From Neorhizobium alkalisoli (lineage in GTDB: Bacteria > Pseudomonadota > Alphaproteobacteria > Rhizobiales > Rhizobiaceae): a DNA stretch of 64,000 nt. This document shows, in pieces, positions 1 to 8,919 of this stretch; the stretch's first letter is position 1; each line of letters opens with the position of its first letter. The notes under the pieces are model-generated. The model saw nothing but the letters and a program-made list of their open reading frames with translations, was not told where the DNA came from and ran no database searches. The stretch covers positions 806,001-870,000 of the forward strand of contig NZ_PVBN01000001.1 of assembly GCF_002968635.1 (NCBI RefSeq), given 5' to 3'. Made by a program: the position numbers and the translations under genes.

Positions 1-780
1 AATTCACACGCCCATGGGTTCAATACACGCTGGGTCAACGCAATCGGCTATGTGCGTTCGACCAATGATGGCCAGGCCTGGACAATTCCACAGCCCGGGG
101 ATTACGGCCAAAATCACCATAATGTTCGCTGCGTCTTGATCCCGGAGCCGTGGTCCAATCAGTCGATCGACACGGCCTATGGGTTCATGCATCCTTCGAA
201 CATCGTGAAGGAAGGCAATTACTATTACGCCTTCATTGAGGTTCGCAACCTGCCAGGCAATACCACGCTGCTCGACAGCGGCTTTGCAATGATCCGTACG
301 TCGAATCTCGACGCTTCGGTCGGCTGGCAATTCTATAACACCTCGAACCAGTGGGAGACGGTCAACCACCAATACTACCAGGGAAACCTTGCGCCTCAGC
401 AGCCGAAACTCTTCTTCAAGGCGACGGGCTGGAATTCCTACACCACGTCTGACCGGAACGGGCGCATGGCGCAGACCATCCGATATCACGTTCCCACGCA
501 GAAATGGGTTCTGTTCGGTTATACCGGCCTGCAGGCGAATGGTCTCTGCTACTGCGTGTCGAATACCTTGGCTAATCCGCAATTCGAGGTGAACGGGCGC
601 CGCATGGTCAGCCTGGCCGGCGGTGGCGCGATGAATGAGTATCACAGCAATCATTTCATAGGGGTATTCGATCCAAATTCTCAGGATCAGAACTACCAGA
701 CAATCCTGGGCAACAGCGCTGTCGTCATCACGGCTGACGAAGGCGTGCGGTACAAAATAGGCACGATCCGGATCACCTGA
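1..780 (+). CDS. Hypothetical beta-propeller/glycosidase-like protein, 5' truncated
   Basis: The frame is open from the first base of the window, so the N-terminus lies outside; a GTG at 52 is only an internal candidate start. The visible 259 residues are rich in Asn, Tyr, Trp, Gln and Gly, with short strand-like blocks such as HPSNIVKEGNYYYAFIEVR. That look is typical of five-bladed beta-propeller glycosidases or sialidase-like folds, but I do not recognise a specific family and see no certain catalytic residues. Codon use is visibly more A/T-rich than in the genes to the right. Directly downstream lies a phage tail remnant, so this gene may be phage cargo or otherwise transferred. Function unknown. 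Confidence 0.72.
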   Translation, partial: NSHAHGFNTRWVNAIGYVRSTNDGQAWTIPQPGDYGQNHHNVRCVLIPEPWSNQSIDTAYGFMHPSNIVKEGNYYYAFIEVRNLPGNTTLLDSGFAMIRTSNLDASVGWQFYNTSNQWETVNHQYYQGNLAPQQPKLFFKATGWNSYTTSDRNGRMAQTIRYHVPTQKWVLFGYTGLQANGLCYCVSNTLANPQFEVNGRRMVSLAGGGAMNEYHSNHFIGVFDPNSQDQNYQTILGNSAVVITADEGVRYKIGTIRIT

Positions 781-859
781 TTCCTTCCATGAGCATACCA
801 TCAGGCATTGATGGGCTTTGTTGACCTTAGAGACGAGTCCGTTGATCGAGACATCCGCG

Positions 860-879
860 GGGCAGGGCGATACCTGCCC
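860..879. terminator. Hairpin after the left-edge gene
   Basis: GGGCAGG at 860-866 and CCTGCCC at 873-879 form a perfect 7-bp stem with a 6-base loop, about 80 bases after the stop of the left-edge gene. There is no U-tract, so it is at best a weak or Rho-assisted terminator. Confidence 0.3.
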
Positions 880-927
880 TGCAACGAGACACTTCGGAAG
901 TTCGATGGAGGTTTGGGTCATGACTGA

Positions 928-1122
928 CGTTATCGCGTCGAGATTCTGGACGGAACGGCCGTCAGACGAACGGTGGAGGTGACGGGGCCGGTTTTCATCT
1001 ATGCGGTTGCGGACGAGGTCGCCGATTTTGGCGCGCCCCGGGCGAGCCTTGACGTGCGCATCCGGCAGATGGGCCGGGCGGTACCGCTCGGTATTCCAGC
1101 GGACATCACGATTACTTTTTAG
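928..1122 (+). pseudogene. C-terminal remnant of a phage tail/baseplate (GTA-type) protein
   Basis: After a stop codon at 925-927 the frame stays open for 64 codons to TAG at 1120-1122, without a start codon or ribosome binding site. The translation starts YRVEILDG, continues with a run of alternating hydrophobic residues, and closes with VRIRQMGRAVPLGIPADITI. This is the kind of end seen on the large baseplate multidomain proteins of rhizobial prophages and gene transfer agents, where the final domain describes the 'WRVEILDG... ADFG... VRVxQLSxxVGRG' pattern. Only the last part of that very large protein is present, so it is read as a decayed prophage fragment. The match is to remembered family pattern, not a search. 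Confidence 0.55.
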
Positions 1123-1143
1123 ATCGAGAAAGGAGACGAGAAT

Positions 1144-1356
1144 ATGGATCAGATGAAGGCCTGGTATGAGTCGAAGACGGTCTGGGGTGCGCTGATCGCC
1201 GTGAGTTCATCACTTCTGCAGATCAAGGGGATCGAGCTCGGTGCGGATATGCAGGCCGATCTTGCGGATATTGCCGTGACGCTGGCGGGTGCAGCCGGCG
1301 GGCTTCTTGCAATCTATGGGCGGCTCACGGCTGCAGCCGGAATCAGGGGAAAATAG
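1144..1356 (+). CDS. Holin-like small prophage membrane protein
   Basis: The gene encodes 70 aa and starts at an ATG preceded by a clear AAAGGAG at about 13 bases. The protein begins with a short polar segment (MDQMKAWYESKTVWG), followed by a first hydrophobic stretch (ALIAVSSSLLQ), a linker with acidic residues, and a second hydrophobic stretch (TLAGAAGGLLAIYGRL). Small two-helix proteins of this type sit just after the tail genes in rhizobial prophages and are annotated as putative holins. It lies 21 bases after the tail-protein remnant, which supports a phage origin. No endolysin is visible, so a lytic role here is unlikely; it is probably a surviving fragment of a lost prophage. Confidence 0.6.
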   Translation: MDQMKAWYESKTVWGALIAVSSSLLQIKGIELGADMQADLADIAVTLAGAAGGLLAIYGRLTAAAGIRGK

Positions 1357-1472
1357 CCGCCTGAAGGCTAGCATTACGGACCATTCATTTGCCATTCAGC
1401 AGCCTTTGGCTACATAATTCATCACATGCTTTGGACATGAATCCTGTTTGTCTGTGAGTGGAAACTGTAATC

Positions 1473-1739
1473 ATGGCGCGACTGCCGATCATCGCAATAC
1501 TGGCCGCCGGCATCGCCGGTTTTTCCGGTCTTCAGCCGGAAAAAGCCGCTGCGCGTGATTATCTTCTGCTCGTTGCGAGCGATTGCGGATCGGCTGCATC
1601 CCGCGTTGTGCGGGAAACCGGCGGCCAGCTTCTCTCCGCCCAGCCCTCTTCGGACGGCCAGACCTGTATCGTGACCGTGCTCGTCCAGGGCAACGGCAGC
1701 GAAAGGCCGCGCAAGGTGACGGTAAGGGTTCCGATGTAA
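1473..1739 (+). CDS. feuN: FeuN-like small periplasmic inhibitor of the FeuPQ system
   Basis: The 88-residue product begins MARLPIIAILAAG and has a Sec-type signal peptide ending near residue 27 (AAAR). Two cysteines, C38 and C65, could form a disulfide in the periplasm. A GTG 15 bases upstream (1458) is possible, but the ATG at 1473 has the better spacing to GAGTGGA. In Sinorhizobium meliloti a small periplasmic protein encoded directly upstream of feuP, FeuN, restrains the sensor kinase FeuQ, and its loss is lethal unless feuP or feuQ is also lost. Identification here rests on position, size and signal peptide, so the name is an inference from synteny, while the reality of the gene is well supported. 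Confidence 0.75.
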   Translation: MARLPIIAILAAGIAGFSGLQPEKAAARDYLLLVASDCGSAASRVVRETGGQLLSAQPSSDGQTCIVTVLVQGNGSERPRKVTVRVPM

Positions 1740-1800
1740 GGCAGATCCGGCAGGCTTATTCTCTGCTATATCTGCCGGCACATTATTCGAGGGGCGGTGC

Positions 1801-2472
1801 ATGCGCATTCTGGTGGTCGAAGACGACGTTAATCTCAACCGGCAGCTGTCCGACGCATTGAAGGAGGCCGGTTATGTCGTCGATCAGGCTTTCGATGGCG
1901 AAGAAGGCCATTACCTGGGTGAAACCGAACCCTACGACGCGGTGATCCTGGATATCGGATTGCCCGTCATGGACGGGATCACCGTCGTCGAGAAATGGCG
2001 AGCCGAAGGCAAGGGCATGCCGGTGCTGATGCTGACCGCCCGCGACCGATGGAGCGACAAGGTGGCGGGTATCGACGCCGGCGCCGACGACTATGTTGCA
2101 AAGCCCTTCCATACGGAGGAAGTGCTGGCGCGCGTGAGGGCCTTGATCCGGCGTGCGGCCGGGCATTCCTCTTCCGAAATCGTCTGTGGCCCGGTCAGGC
2201 TCGATACCAAGGCTTCAAAGGCGAGCGTCGATGGGGTGGCGCTGAAATTGACGTCACACGAATTCCGGCTGCTCTCCTACCTGATGCACCATATGGGCCA
2301 GGTCGTTTCCCGCACCGAGCTTGTGGAACACATGTATGACCAGGATTTCGACCGCGATTCAAATACCATCGAAGTTTTCGTGGGCCGGCTTCGCAAAAAG
2401 CTCGGCGTCGATCTCATCGAAACGGTCCGGGGCCTCGGCTACAGGATGCAAGCGCCGACAGATGCGCATTAG
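1801..2472 (+). CDS. feuP: Response regulator FeuP (OmpR/PhoB family)
   Basis: The 223-aa protein has an N-terminal receiver domain with the acidic pocket D8/D9, phosphoacceptor D51 (in DIGLP), T79 and K101 (in KPF), and a C-terminal winged-helix DNA-binding domain ending in the typical ETVRGLGYRM. A strong GAGGGGCGG precedes the ATG. In rhizobia FeuP-FeuQ controls genes needed for symbiosis and osmoadaptation, including the cyclic beta-glucan exporter ndvA. The 3' end overlaps the kinase gene by 11 bases, so the pair is translationally coupled, and the small periplasmic gene feuN sits 61 bases upstream. Confidence 0.92.
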   Translation: MRILVVEDDVNLNRQLSDALKEAGYVVDQAFDGEEGHYLGETEPYDAVILDIGLPVMDGITVVEKWRAEGKGMPVLMLTARDRWSDKVAGIDAGADDYVAKPFHTEEVLARVRALIRRAAGHSSSEIVCGPVRLDTKASKASVDGVALKLTSHEFRLLSYLMHHMGQVVSRTELVEHMYDQDFDRDSNTIEVFVGRLRKKLGVDLIETVRGLGYRMQAPTDAH

Positions 2473-3886
2473 GATCCTTCCTACCGGCCCGAGATCGCTG
2501 ACAGCACGCGTGCTGCTGCTGGCGACCCTGTGGTCGGCTCTGGCGCTGGTGGTCATCTCGATCGTCATCTCGCAGCTCTATCGCCAATCGGCGGAGCGCG
2601 CCTTCACGGACCTTCTGAGGGCGCAACTCTATAACGTCATCAATTCGATCACGATCGGCGACGACAACCAGCTTTCCGGCAGCCCGCAACTCGGCGACCT
2701 GCGCTTCTCGCAGCCGGAGACGGGCTGGTACTGGATCATCGAACCGCTCGGCACCTTTGCCGCGAGACCTCTGTCCTCCTCGTCTCTGGGCACCTCCAAC
2801 ATCAGCGTGCCTTCGATCCTGGCGGTACCGTTCAACAATCGTTACGAGCGCTTCTATCCGGCAACCGATGCTTTCGGAAACCATGTGCTGGTCTCCGAGA
2901 CCGAGGTGGTGCTCGACGGCGAAGGCCGCGCCGCCCGCTTCCGGGTGGCAGGCAATCTCGGCGTGGTGGAAGACGATATCCGCGCCTTTTCCCGCAGCCT
3001 CTATATCGCGCTTGCCGTCTTCGGTGTCGGAAGCCTTGTGGTCAACGGCCTTGCCATTCTCTACGGGCTCCAGCCGCTGGTCGGTGCGCGCCGCGCGCTC
3101 GAAAAGGTGCGGCGAGGGGAGGCGGAGCGGCTGGATGGCGAATTTCCGCGCGAGGTCATGCCGCTCGCCAACGAAATCAACGCGCTGATCGAAAGCAATC
3201 GCCGCATTGTCGAGCGGGCGCGCATGCAGGTGGGCAATCTCGCGCACTCGCTGAAGACGCCGATCGCCGTCCTGCTGAATGAATCCCGGATGCTCGAGAA
3301 GGTGCAGTCGGACCTGGTTCGTTCACAGGCCGAGGCGATGCAGGCGCAGGTACAGTCCTATCTGAACCGGGCGCGCATCGCTGCGCAGCGTGAATCGCTG
3401 CTTGCCCGTGCGGATGTCGAGCCGGTGCTGGAGCGGCTGGTGCGGGTGATGCGCCGGTTGAATCCGGAAAAAGAATTCCACCTGTCCGTCTCCCCCCCCG
3501 GCATGGCGCTTGCGATGGAGCAGCAGGATGTCGAGGAGACGATCGGCAACCTGCTCGAAAACGCAGCGCGTTTCTGCAAGGCGGGCGTCTGGATCACCGC
3601 GACGACCGCTGCCGCTCCGCCGGGCAAGGAAGCGGAGGTACCGCGACGCTATTGGCTGGAAATGGCCGTCGAGGATGATGGACCGGGGCTCGAACCCGAG
3701 CAGATCCGCGAAGCCGTAAAGCGCGGCAGACGGCTCGACGAAAGCAAGCCGGGAGCCGGGCTTGGCCTTTCCATCGTGCAGGAGATCGCCGGCGAATATC
3801 AGGGACGATTCGAGTTGACGCGAGGCCCGCGTGGCGGCCTCAGAGCCCAGCTGCTTCTGCCAGGCGTGACAAAGGACGCGGGCTAA
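2462..3886 (+). CDS. feuQ: Sensor histidine kinase FeuQ
   Basis: The 474-aa inner-membrane kinase starts at the ATG inside the end of feuP (MRIRILPTGPR). It has a first membrane segment (residues about 15-35), a periplasmic sensor region, a second membrane segment near 175-195, a HAMP-like linker, a dimerisation/phosphoacceptor domain with H262 in AHSLKTP, and a HATPase domain with NLLENAARFC, DDGPGL and the G-rich AGLGLSIV box. It resembles PhoQ-type kinases. Longer upstream frames exist but lie within feuP. It is expected to phosphorylate FeuP and to be held in check by the periplasmic FeuN-like protein. Confidence 0.92.
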   Translation: MRIRILPTGPRSLTARVLLLATLWSALALVVISIVISQLYRQSAERAFTDLLRAQLYNVINSITIGDDNQLSGSPQLGDLRFSQPETGWYWIIEPLGTFAARPLSSSSLGTSNISVPSILAVPFNNRYERFYPATDAFGNHVLVSETEVVLDGEGRAARFRVAGNLGVVEDDIRAFSRSLYIALAVFGVGSLVVNGLAILYGLQPLVGARRALEKVRRGEAERLDGEFPREVMPLANEINALIESNRRIVERARMQVGNLAHSLKTPIAVLLNESRMLEKVQSDLVRSQAEAMQAQVQSYLNRARIAAQRESLLARADVEPVLERLVRVMRRLNPEKEFHLSVSPPGMALAMEQQDVEETIGNLLENAARFCKAGVWITATTAAAPPGKEAEVPRRYWLEMAVEDDGPGLEPEQIREAVKRGRRLDESKPGAGLGLSIVQEIAGEYQGRFELTRGPRGGLRAQLLLPGVTKDAG

Positions 3887-4149
3887 AAAGACAATGACCC
3901 TTGATGAGGGTCGCGAGTGTGACGGATGCGCAACATCCGGGCAATCAGTGCGCCGCAATATGGACGGATAGATCGCCTGCTATATCTTCATGGAGGGGGA
4001 CGTGACTATCTCCTCTGCTAAAATGGGGGAATTGAACGATCGTCGGATCTGCGAGTTTTCCCAGCAATGCCATAATGATGCCATGCCGGGACGGGAGCAC
4101 TCCCGGATCGATTCCTTAATGACGATGACCTAAAAGCCGGTTCTGAACG
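3887..4149. other. Intergenic region with a hairpin and a possible tiny ORF
   Basis: GACCCT (3896-3901) and AGGGTC (3907-3912) form a 6-bp hairpin just after feuQ, a weak terminator candidate. A 43-codon frame from GTG at 4002 to TAA at 4131-4133 is preceded by GGAGGGGGAC at good spacing, but the deduced peptide has no recognisable feature and the start is not ATG. I do not call it a gene. The promoter for the lipoprotein gene should lie in this stretch. Confidence 0.3.
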
Positions 4150-4584
4150 ATGCGATCCCAAGGCCTCCGAAACATCCTGATCCTGGCTGTCGTGACCGGC
4201 CTGCTGGCCGGCTGCACTACGTCGTCCGGCGCCGACAAGGGAGAGGCACGCGGGCTTCTATCGCCGCGTCCTTCCGCCTCGGTTTCCTATATCTCGGCGT
4301 TGCAGGGCGGGATCGTCGGCCGCGCCGGCGCCAATCTTTCCTCAAGCGACCGCTCCCGCGCCCTGGAGGCGGAATATCGCGCGCTTGAAGCTGCTGCAGG
4401 GGGGCAGACGATTCCCTGGAAGGGCGACGATGCAAGCGGCCAGGTGATCGCCAATGCCCCCTATCAGGTGGGAAGGCAGAATTGCCGGCAATATCGCCAT
4501 ACGCTGACAGTCGGCGGGCGCGAGACGACGGCACGAGGTGCGGCCTGCCGCAACTCGGACGGAACCTGGACGCCGCTGACCTGA
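4150..4584 (+). CDS. Lipoprotein with 17-kDa surface-antigen-like domain
   Basis: The 144-aa product has a lipoprotein signal peptide with lipobox LLAGC (lipidated C22), followed by a Ser/Ala-rich linker and a compact C-terminal domain. That domain runs from LEAEYRALEAAAGGQ through a central W and ends with two cysteines (QNCRQYRHT and AACRNSDGTW), the pattern of the RT0821/Lpp0805-like or Rickettsia 17-kDa surface antigen family common in Rhizobiales. Probably anchored in the outer membrane. Function is unknown. It stands alone between feuQ and the cytochrome c operon. Confidence 0.8.
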   Translation: MRSQGLRNILILAVVTGLLAGCTTSSGADKGEARGLLSPRPSASVSYISALQGGIVGRAGANLSSSDRSRALEAEYRALEAAAGGQTIPWKGDDASGQVIANAPYQVGRQNCRQYRHTLTVGGRETTARGAACRNSDGTWTPLT

Positions 4585-4725
4585 TCGCCATCTTTGACTT
4601 ATGTCATGGCCGCGGGCGACTTCCGGTGCCATATCGGCGTTATAACTTGCGGCGAAACGCCTCAAATTTGCGTCAACACCGGCTCCGCAGTTGGAATGCG
4701 CCCGTGGTTGCAGTAATGGGCCATT

Positions 4726-5889
4726 ATGTTCTTGTGGATCATCCTAGCGCTTCTGACAGCGGCGGTCGCAGCCGTGCTGATCATGCCCTTCGCCCGCCGA
4801 GGCACGGCGGCACCTGTCAATCACGCCGGTGAGGTCGAAGTCTATCGCGACCAGCTCAAGGAACTGGAGCGCGATCGCGCCCAGGGGCTGATCGATGCGC
4901 AGCAGGCCGAATATGCCCGCGCCGAGATTGGGCGCCGGCTGCTTGCGGCAGCGGGCCAGGACGGCTCGGACGGTTCTGACGCGCCGAAGCAGAGGTCCTA
5001 TACGCTGGTCACCGCTATCGTGACGGTTGTTCCCCCGATTGTCGGGCTCTGTCTTTACTTGGCCCTGGGCAATCCGGGTCTGCCGGACCAGCCTCTCGAA
5101 GCGCGGCTTGCCAATCCGGGAAACAATATCGCCCTGCTGGTCGCCAAGGCGGAGCGGCACCTGGCGCAGAACCCGAACGACGGTGCCGGCTGGGATCTGC
5201 TTGCGCCGATCTATTTCCGCACGATGCGGCTTGGCGACGCGGAAATGGCCTATCGCAACGCAATCCGTCTCCTCGGCGCCAGCCCGGAGCGGTTGGCGGG
5301 CCTTGGCGAAACGCTTGTTGCCGCCAATGACGGTATCGTGACCGAGGATGCGCGTTCCGTCTTCGAGGATGCGGTGAAGCTCGACCCCAGAAATCCGCGC
5401 TCCCGGTTTTATGTCGGGCTCGGTTTCGAACAGGCCGGCCGCGCGGCCGAGGCACGGGCGGTCTTCGAGGCGATCGCCAAGGAGTCTCCCGCCGAAGCGC
5501 CGTGGATGCAGCTCGTCAATCAGCACATCGCAAAGAACGGCGGCACTGCCGCGCCAAGCCCGGAAGCAACCGGCGGCGGGGCGCCGGCGCTCGGCAACCC
5601 GACGCAGGAAGACATGGCGGCAGCCGAAACGATGGCGCCGGGTGACCGGCAGGCGATGATCCGCGGCATGGTCGACAGCCTTGCCGCCCGCCTGAAAGAG
5701 GATCCGAACAATCTCGAAGGATGGGTGAGGCTGGTACGCTCCTATTCGGTGCTGGGCGAAAAGGAAAAGGCCGAGGAAGCCCTGAAGAGCGGGCTCAAGC
5801 AATTCCCGTCGTCGGGCGAACTGGTGGCGCTGGCAAACGAGATGGGGCTTGCCGTCGAAGGATCGGCGCCCAAGGGAGTGACGCAATGA
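4726..5889 (+). CDS. ccmI: Cytochrome c maturation protein CcmI (CycH)
   Basis: The 387-aa protein begins with a membrane segment ([20 protein letters not shown]), a cytoplasmic coiled segment with the typical [11 protein letters not shown], a second membrane segment around residues 90-112, and a large periplasmic TPR region. CcmI holds apocytochrome c for haem ligation by CcmF-CcmH. It is first in a four-gene set ccmI-ccmE-ccmF-ccmH, known in rhizobia as cycHJKL, and its stop overlaps the ccmE start (ATGA). The presence of this system implies c-type cytochrome respiration. Length and two-segment topology fit the family. Confidence 0.95.
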   Translation: MFLWIILALLTAAVAAVLIMPFARRGTAAPVNHAGEVEVYRDQLKELERDRAQGLIDAQQAEYARAEIGRRLLAAAGQDGSDGSDAPKQRSYTLVTAIVTVVPPIVGLCLYLALGNPGLPDQPLEARLANPGNNIALLVAKAERHLAQNPNDGAGWDLLAPIYFRTMRLGDAEMAYRNAIRLLGASPERLAGLGETLVAANDGIVTEDARSVFEDAVKLDPRNPRSRFYVGLGFEQAGRAAEARAVFEAIAKESPAEAPWMQLVNQHIAKNGGTAAPSPEATGGGAPALGNPTQEDMAAAETMAPGDRQAMIRGMVDSLAARLKEDPNNLEGWVRLVRSYSVLGEKEKAEEALKSGLKQFPSSGELVALANEMGLAVEGSAPKGVTQ

Positions 5890-6341
5890 CGCGCAAACAG
5901 AAACGGCTGGCAGTGATCGCGGGCGGGATGAGCTTCATCATCGTCGCCGTGCTGCTCGTCATGTTCGCCTTCAGCCAGTCGGTCGCCTATTTCTTCATGC
6001 CGGCCGACTTGGCAAAGACGGAGGTCAAGCCCGGCACGCGGATCAGGTTGGGCGGTCTGGTGGCGGAAGGATCCGTAAAGCGCGGCCAGGGTTCTACTGT
6101 AAGCTTCACCGTCACCGACGGCACCGGTAACGTGCCGGTTAGCTATACCGGAATTCTGCCCGACCTCTTCCGCGAGGGGCAGGGCGTTGTGACCGAAGGG
6201 ACATTCGATGCGGCGACCCGTAATTTCGTCGCCGACAGCGTGCTCGCCAAGCACGACGAAAACTACATGCCGAAAGAGGTTGCCGACCGTCTGAAGGCGG
6301 ATGGAGTTTGGAACGAGGGCAAGGGGGCTGCGAGCCAATGA
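5886..6341 (+). CDS. ccmE: Haem chaperone CcmE (CycJ)
   Basis: The 151-aa protein starts at the ATG overlapping the ccmI stop. It has one N-terminal membrane segment ([19 protein letters not shown]), then the OB-fold periplasmic domain. The haem-binding histidine lies in the C-terminal AKHDENYMP, the HxxxY motif of the family. CcmE receives haem from the CcmABC exporter and hands it to the CcmF-H ligase. A longer upstream frame starting at 5721 lies inside ccmI and is not used. Confidence 0.95.
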   Translation: MTRKQKRLAVIAGGMSFIIVAVLLVMFAFSQSVAYFFMPADLAKTEVKPGTRIRLGGLVAEGSVKRGQGSTVSFTVTDGTGNVPVSYTGILPDLFREGQGVVTEGTFDAATRNFVADSVLAKHDENYMPKEVADRLKADGVWNEGKGAASQ

Positions 6342-8326
6342 TCGTCGAAATCGGTCACTACGCATTGGTTCTGGCGCTTGCCACCGCGCTGATCCTCTCG
6401 ATCCTGCCGGTGATCGGCGCGCGGCGTGGCGACATGGCGATGATGGCGCTGGCGACGACCGGCACGCTGACGATCTTTTTGCTCGTCGCCTTTTCCTTCG
6501 GTGCCCTGACCTGGGCCTATGCCGTCTCGGATTTCTCCGTCAGGAACGTCTGGGAAAATTCCCATTCGCTGATGCCGCTGATCTACAAATATTCCGGCGT
6601 CTGGGGCAATCACGAAGGCTCCATGATGTTGTGGCTGCTGATCCTGGTCTTCTTCAGCGCTCTTGTCGCAGTCTTCGGCCGGAACCTGCCGGATAGCCTG
6701 AAGGCGAACGTGCTGGCCGTGCAGGCCTGGATTACCGTCGCATTCCTGCTCTTCATCCTGCTTACCTCCAACCCCTTCCTCCGGCTCGATCCGGCGCCGG
6801 CAGAGGGACAGGATCTCAATCCGGTGCTGCAGGATTTCGGGCTCGCGGTTCATCCGCCGCTGCTTTACCTCGGTTATGTCGGCTTCTCCGTCTGTTTCTC
6901 CTTTGCCGTCGCCGCCCTGATCGAAGGGCGTATCGATGCCGCCTGGGCGCGCTGGGTGCGGCCCTGGACGCTCGGGGCCTGGACCTTCCTCACCGCCGGC
7001 ATCGCCATGGGTTCCTATTGGGCCTACTACGAACTCGGCTGGGGCGGCTGGTGGTTCTGGGATCCGGTCGAAAACGCCTCCTTCATGCCCTGGCTCGCAG
7101 GCACCGCGCTTCTCCATTCCGCGCTGGTGATGGAAAAGCGCGAAGCCCTGAAGATCTGGACCGTGCTGCTCGCGATCATGACCTTCTCGCTGTCGATGCT
7201 CGGCACCTTCCTGGTCCGCTCCGGCGTGTTGACCTCGGTGCATGCGTTCGCGACAGATCCGACGCGCGGCATCTTCATCCTCTGCATCCTCGCGATCTTC
7301 ATCGGCGGGGCCTTCATTCTCTTCGCCTGGCGGGCGCCGATGCTGAAGGCGGGCGGGCTTTTCGCGCCGATCTCGCGCGAGGGAGCGCTGGTTCTGAACA
7401 ACCTGATCCTGACGGTCGCGACCGCAACGGTTCTGATCGGGACGCTCTATCCGCTGATCCTCGAAACCTTGACCGGCGAAAAGATTTCCGTCGGCGCGCC
7501 TTTCTTCAACATGACCTTCGGCCTGTTGATGCTGCCGCTTCTGATCGCGGTACCCTTCGGGCCGTTGCTCGCCTGGAAACGCGGCGATCTGCTGGGCGCC
7601 CTGCAGCGGCTTTACCTTTTCGCAGCACTCGCGCTCCTGGCGGGTCTTGCTTTCTACTACGTCCAGAACGGCGGACCGGTGATGGCGATCTTCGGCCTTG
7701 CGCTCGGATTCTGGGGCATGTTCGGCGCCATCGCCGACCTCTGGTACCGCGGCAATTTTTCCAAGGTCGGTCTTGCAGTCGGGTTTCGCCGGCTGGCGGG
7801 CCTGCCGCGATCGGTATTCGGGACGGCGATCGCCCATTTCGGCCTCGGCGTGACGGTGCTCGGCATATTCTCCGCCACCCTGTTCGGTACGGAGACGGTG
7901 GTCGAGATGAAGCCGCGCGCCACGGTCGATGCGGGCGGCTATTCGCTGACGTTCGACGGCATGCGTGAGGCAGTCGGGCCGAATTTCACGGAAGAACGCG
8001 GGCACTTCACCGTCAGCCGCGGCGGCGTGGCGATCGCCGACGTCTGGTCGTCGAAGCGGCTTTATACCGCCCGGCGGATGCCGACAACGGAAGCGGGCAT
8101 CCTCACCTTCGGCCTGAGCCAGCTTTATGTTTCTCTCGGTGATCCGATGGAAGGCGGCGGCATCGTCGTGCGCATCTGGTGGAAGCCGTTCATCCTCTGC
8201 ATCTGGGGCGGCGCGCTGATCATGATGGCGGGAGGCTTCGTATCGCTCTCCGACCGGCGCCTGCGGGTTGGCGCGCCGAGCCGCAAGGCCAAGCCGGTGA
8301 AGGCGACGCTGGAGGCGGCGGAGTGA
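6338..8326 (+). CDS. ccmF: Haem lyase subunit CcmF (CycK)
   Basis: The 662-aa polytopic inner-membrane protein starts at the ATG of the ATGA overlap with ccmE. It carries the tryptophan-rich WWD haem-handling motif ([19 protein letters not shown], about residues 232-250) and conserved histidines in flanking loops such as HPPLLYLGY, and ends with a periplasmic domain followed by a last membrane helix. With CcmH and CcmI it attaches haem to CXXCH motifs of apocytochromes. Length is normal for the family. Confidence 0.96.
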   Translation: MIVEIGHYALVLALATALILSILPVIGARRGDMAMMALATTGTLTIFLLVAFSFGALTWAYAVSDFSVRNVWENSHSLMPLIYKYSGVWGNHEGSMMLWLLILVFFSALVAVFGRNLPDSLKANVLAVQAWITVAFLLFILLTSNPFLRLDPAPAEGQDLNPVLQDFGLAVHPPLLYLGYVGFSVCFSFAVAALIEGRIDAAWARWVRPWTLGAWTFLTAGIAMGSYWAYYELGWGGWWFWDPVENASFMPWLAGTALLHSALVMEKREALKIWTVLLAIMTFSLSMLGTFLVRSGVLTSVHAFATDPTRGIFILCILAIFIGGAFILFAWRAPMLKAGGLFAPISREGALVLNNLILTVATATVLIGTLYPLILETLTGEKISVGAPFFNMTFGLLMLPLLIAVPFGPLLAWKRGDLLGALQRLYLFAALALLAGLAFYYVQNGGPVMAIFGLALGFWGMFGAIADLWYRGNFSKVGLAVGFRRLAGLPRSVFGTAIAHFGLGVTVLGIFSATLFGTETVVEMKPRATVDAGGYSLTFDGMREAVGPNFTEERGHFTVSRGGVAIADVWSSKRLYTARRMPTTEAGILTFGLSQLYVSLGDPMEGGGIVVRIWWKPFILCIWGGALIMMAGGFVSLSDRRLRVGAPSRKAKPVKATLEAAE

Positions 8327-8778
8327 TGCGCAGGCTGCTGATTGCGCTCTTTCTGGTTCTCAGCGTGTTGCCCGCTCTTGCGGTAAACCCGGATGAAGTT
8401 CTCTCCGATCCGGCGCTCGAGCAGCGGGCGAGAAACCTTTCGGGGCAGCTGCGTTGCATGGTCTGCCAGAACCAGTCGATCGACGATTCCAGCGCGGAGC
8501 TGGCGCGCGACCTGCGCGTGCTGGTGCGCGAGCGGCTGGCAAACGGCGACAGCGACAGCCAGGTGATCGACTACGTGGTTTCCCGGTATGGCGAATTCGT
8601 GCTTTTGAAGCCGCGATTGAGCGCAAAGACGGTGGTTCTCTGGGCAGCACCCATCCTGCTGCTGGTTGTCGGCGCCATTGCGATCTTTGTTTTCGTGCGC
8701 ACGCGCCCGAACCAGCGGACGGTGGCGGCGCTGACGCCGGAAGAACAGGCTCGCATCGAAGAGCTTCTCAAGAAATAG
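8326..8778 (+). CDS. ccmH: Cytochrome c maturation thiol protein CcmH (CycL)
   Basis: The 150-aa protein starts at the ATG that shares one base with the ccmF stop (TGATG). It has a cleavable signal peptide, the redox motif LRCMVC (CXXC), a three-helix domain, and a C-terminal membrane anchor ([19 protein letters not shown]). CcmH keeps the apocytochrome cysteines reduced before haem ligation. It closes the four-gene operon; the degP gene follows 141 bases later with its own signals. Confidence 0.95.
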   Translation: MRRLLIALFLVLSVLPALAVNPDEVLSDPALEQRARNLSGQLRCMVCQNQSIDDSSAELARDLRVLVRERLANGDSDSQVIDYVVSRYGEFVLLKPRLSAKTVVLWAAPILLLVVGAIAIFVFVRTRPNQRTVAALTPEEQARIEELLKK

Positions 8779-8919
8779 CGCGACCCGTCAGCCGAACATT
8801 ACCAATATTTCATTCCCCCGCCACGTGCAGTTAACTTCCAGGCGCCTATATCTCTCGTCATCCACCGCACGCCGGACCTCCGGCCAACAACATGACTGAT
8901 GAGAAGAAGGTAGCAACAG

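Noticed and set aside
4..921. 305-codon minus-strand open frame
   Set aside because: It runs antisense to the left-edge gene, has no ribosome site and no family pattern.
4002..4133. 43-codon ORF with GTG start
   Set aside because: Good ribosome site but too short and without recognisable features to call a gene; noted in the intergenic entry.
6263..8005. 580-codon minus-strand frame opposite ccmF
   Set aside because: Composition rich in Glu, Gln, Arg and His, typical of antisense to membrane protein genes in GC-rich DNA; ccmF is certain.
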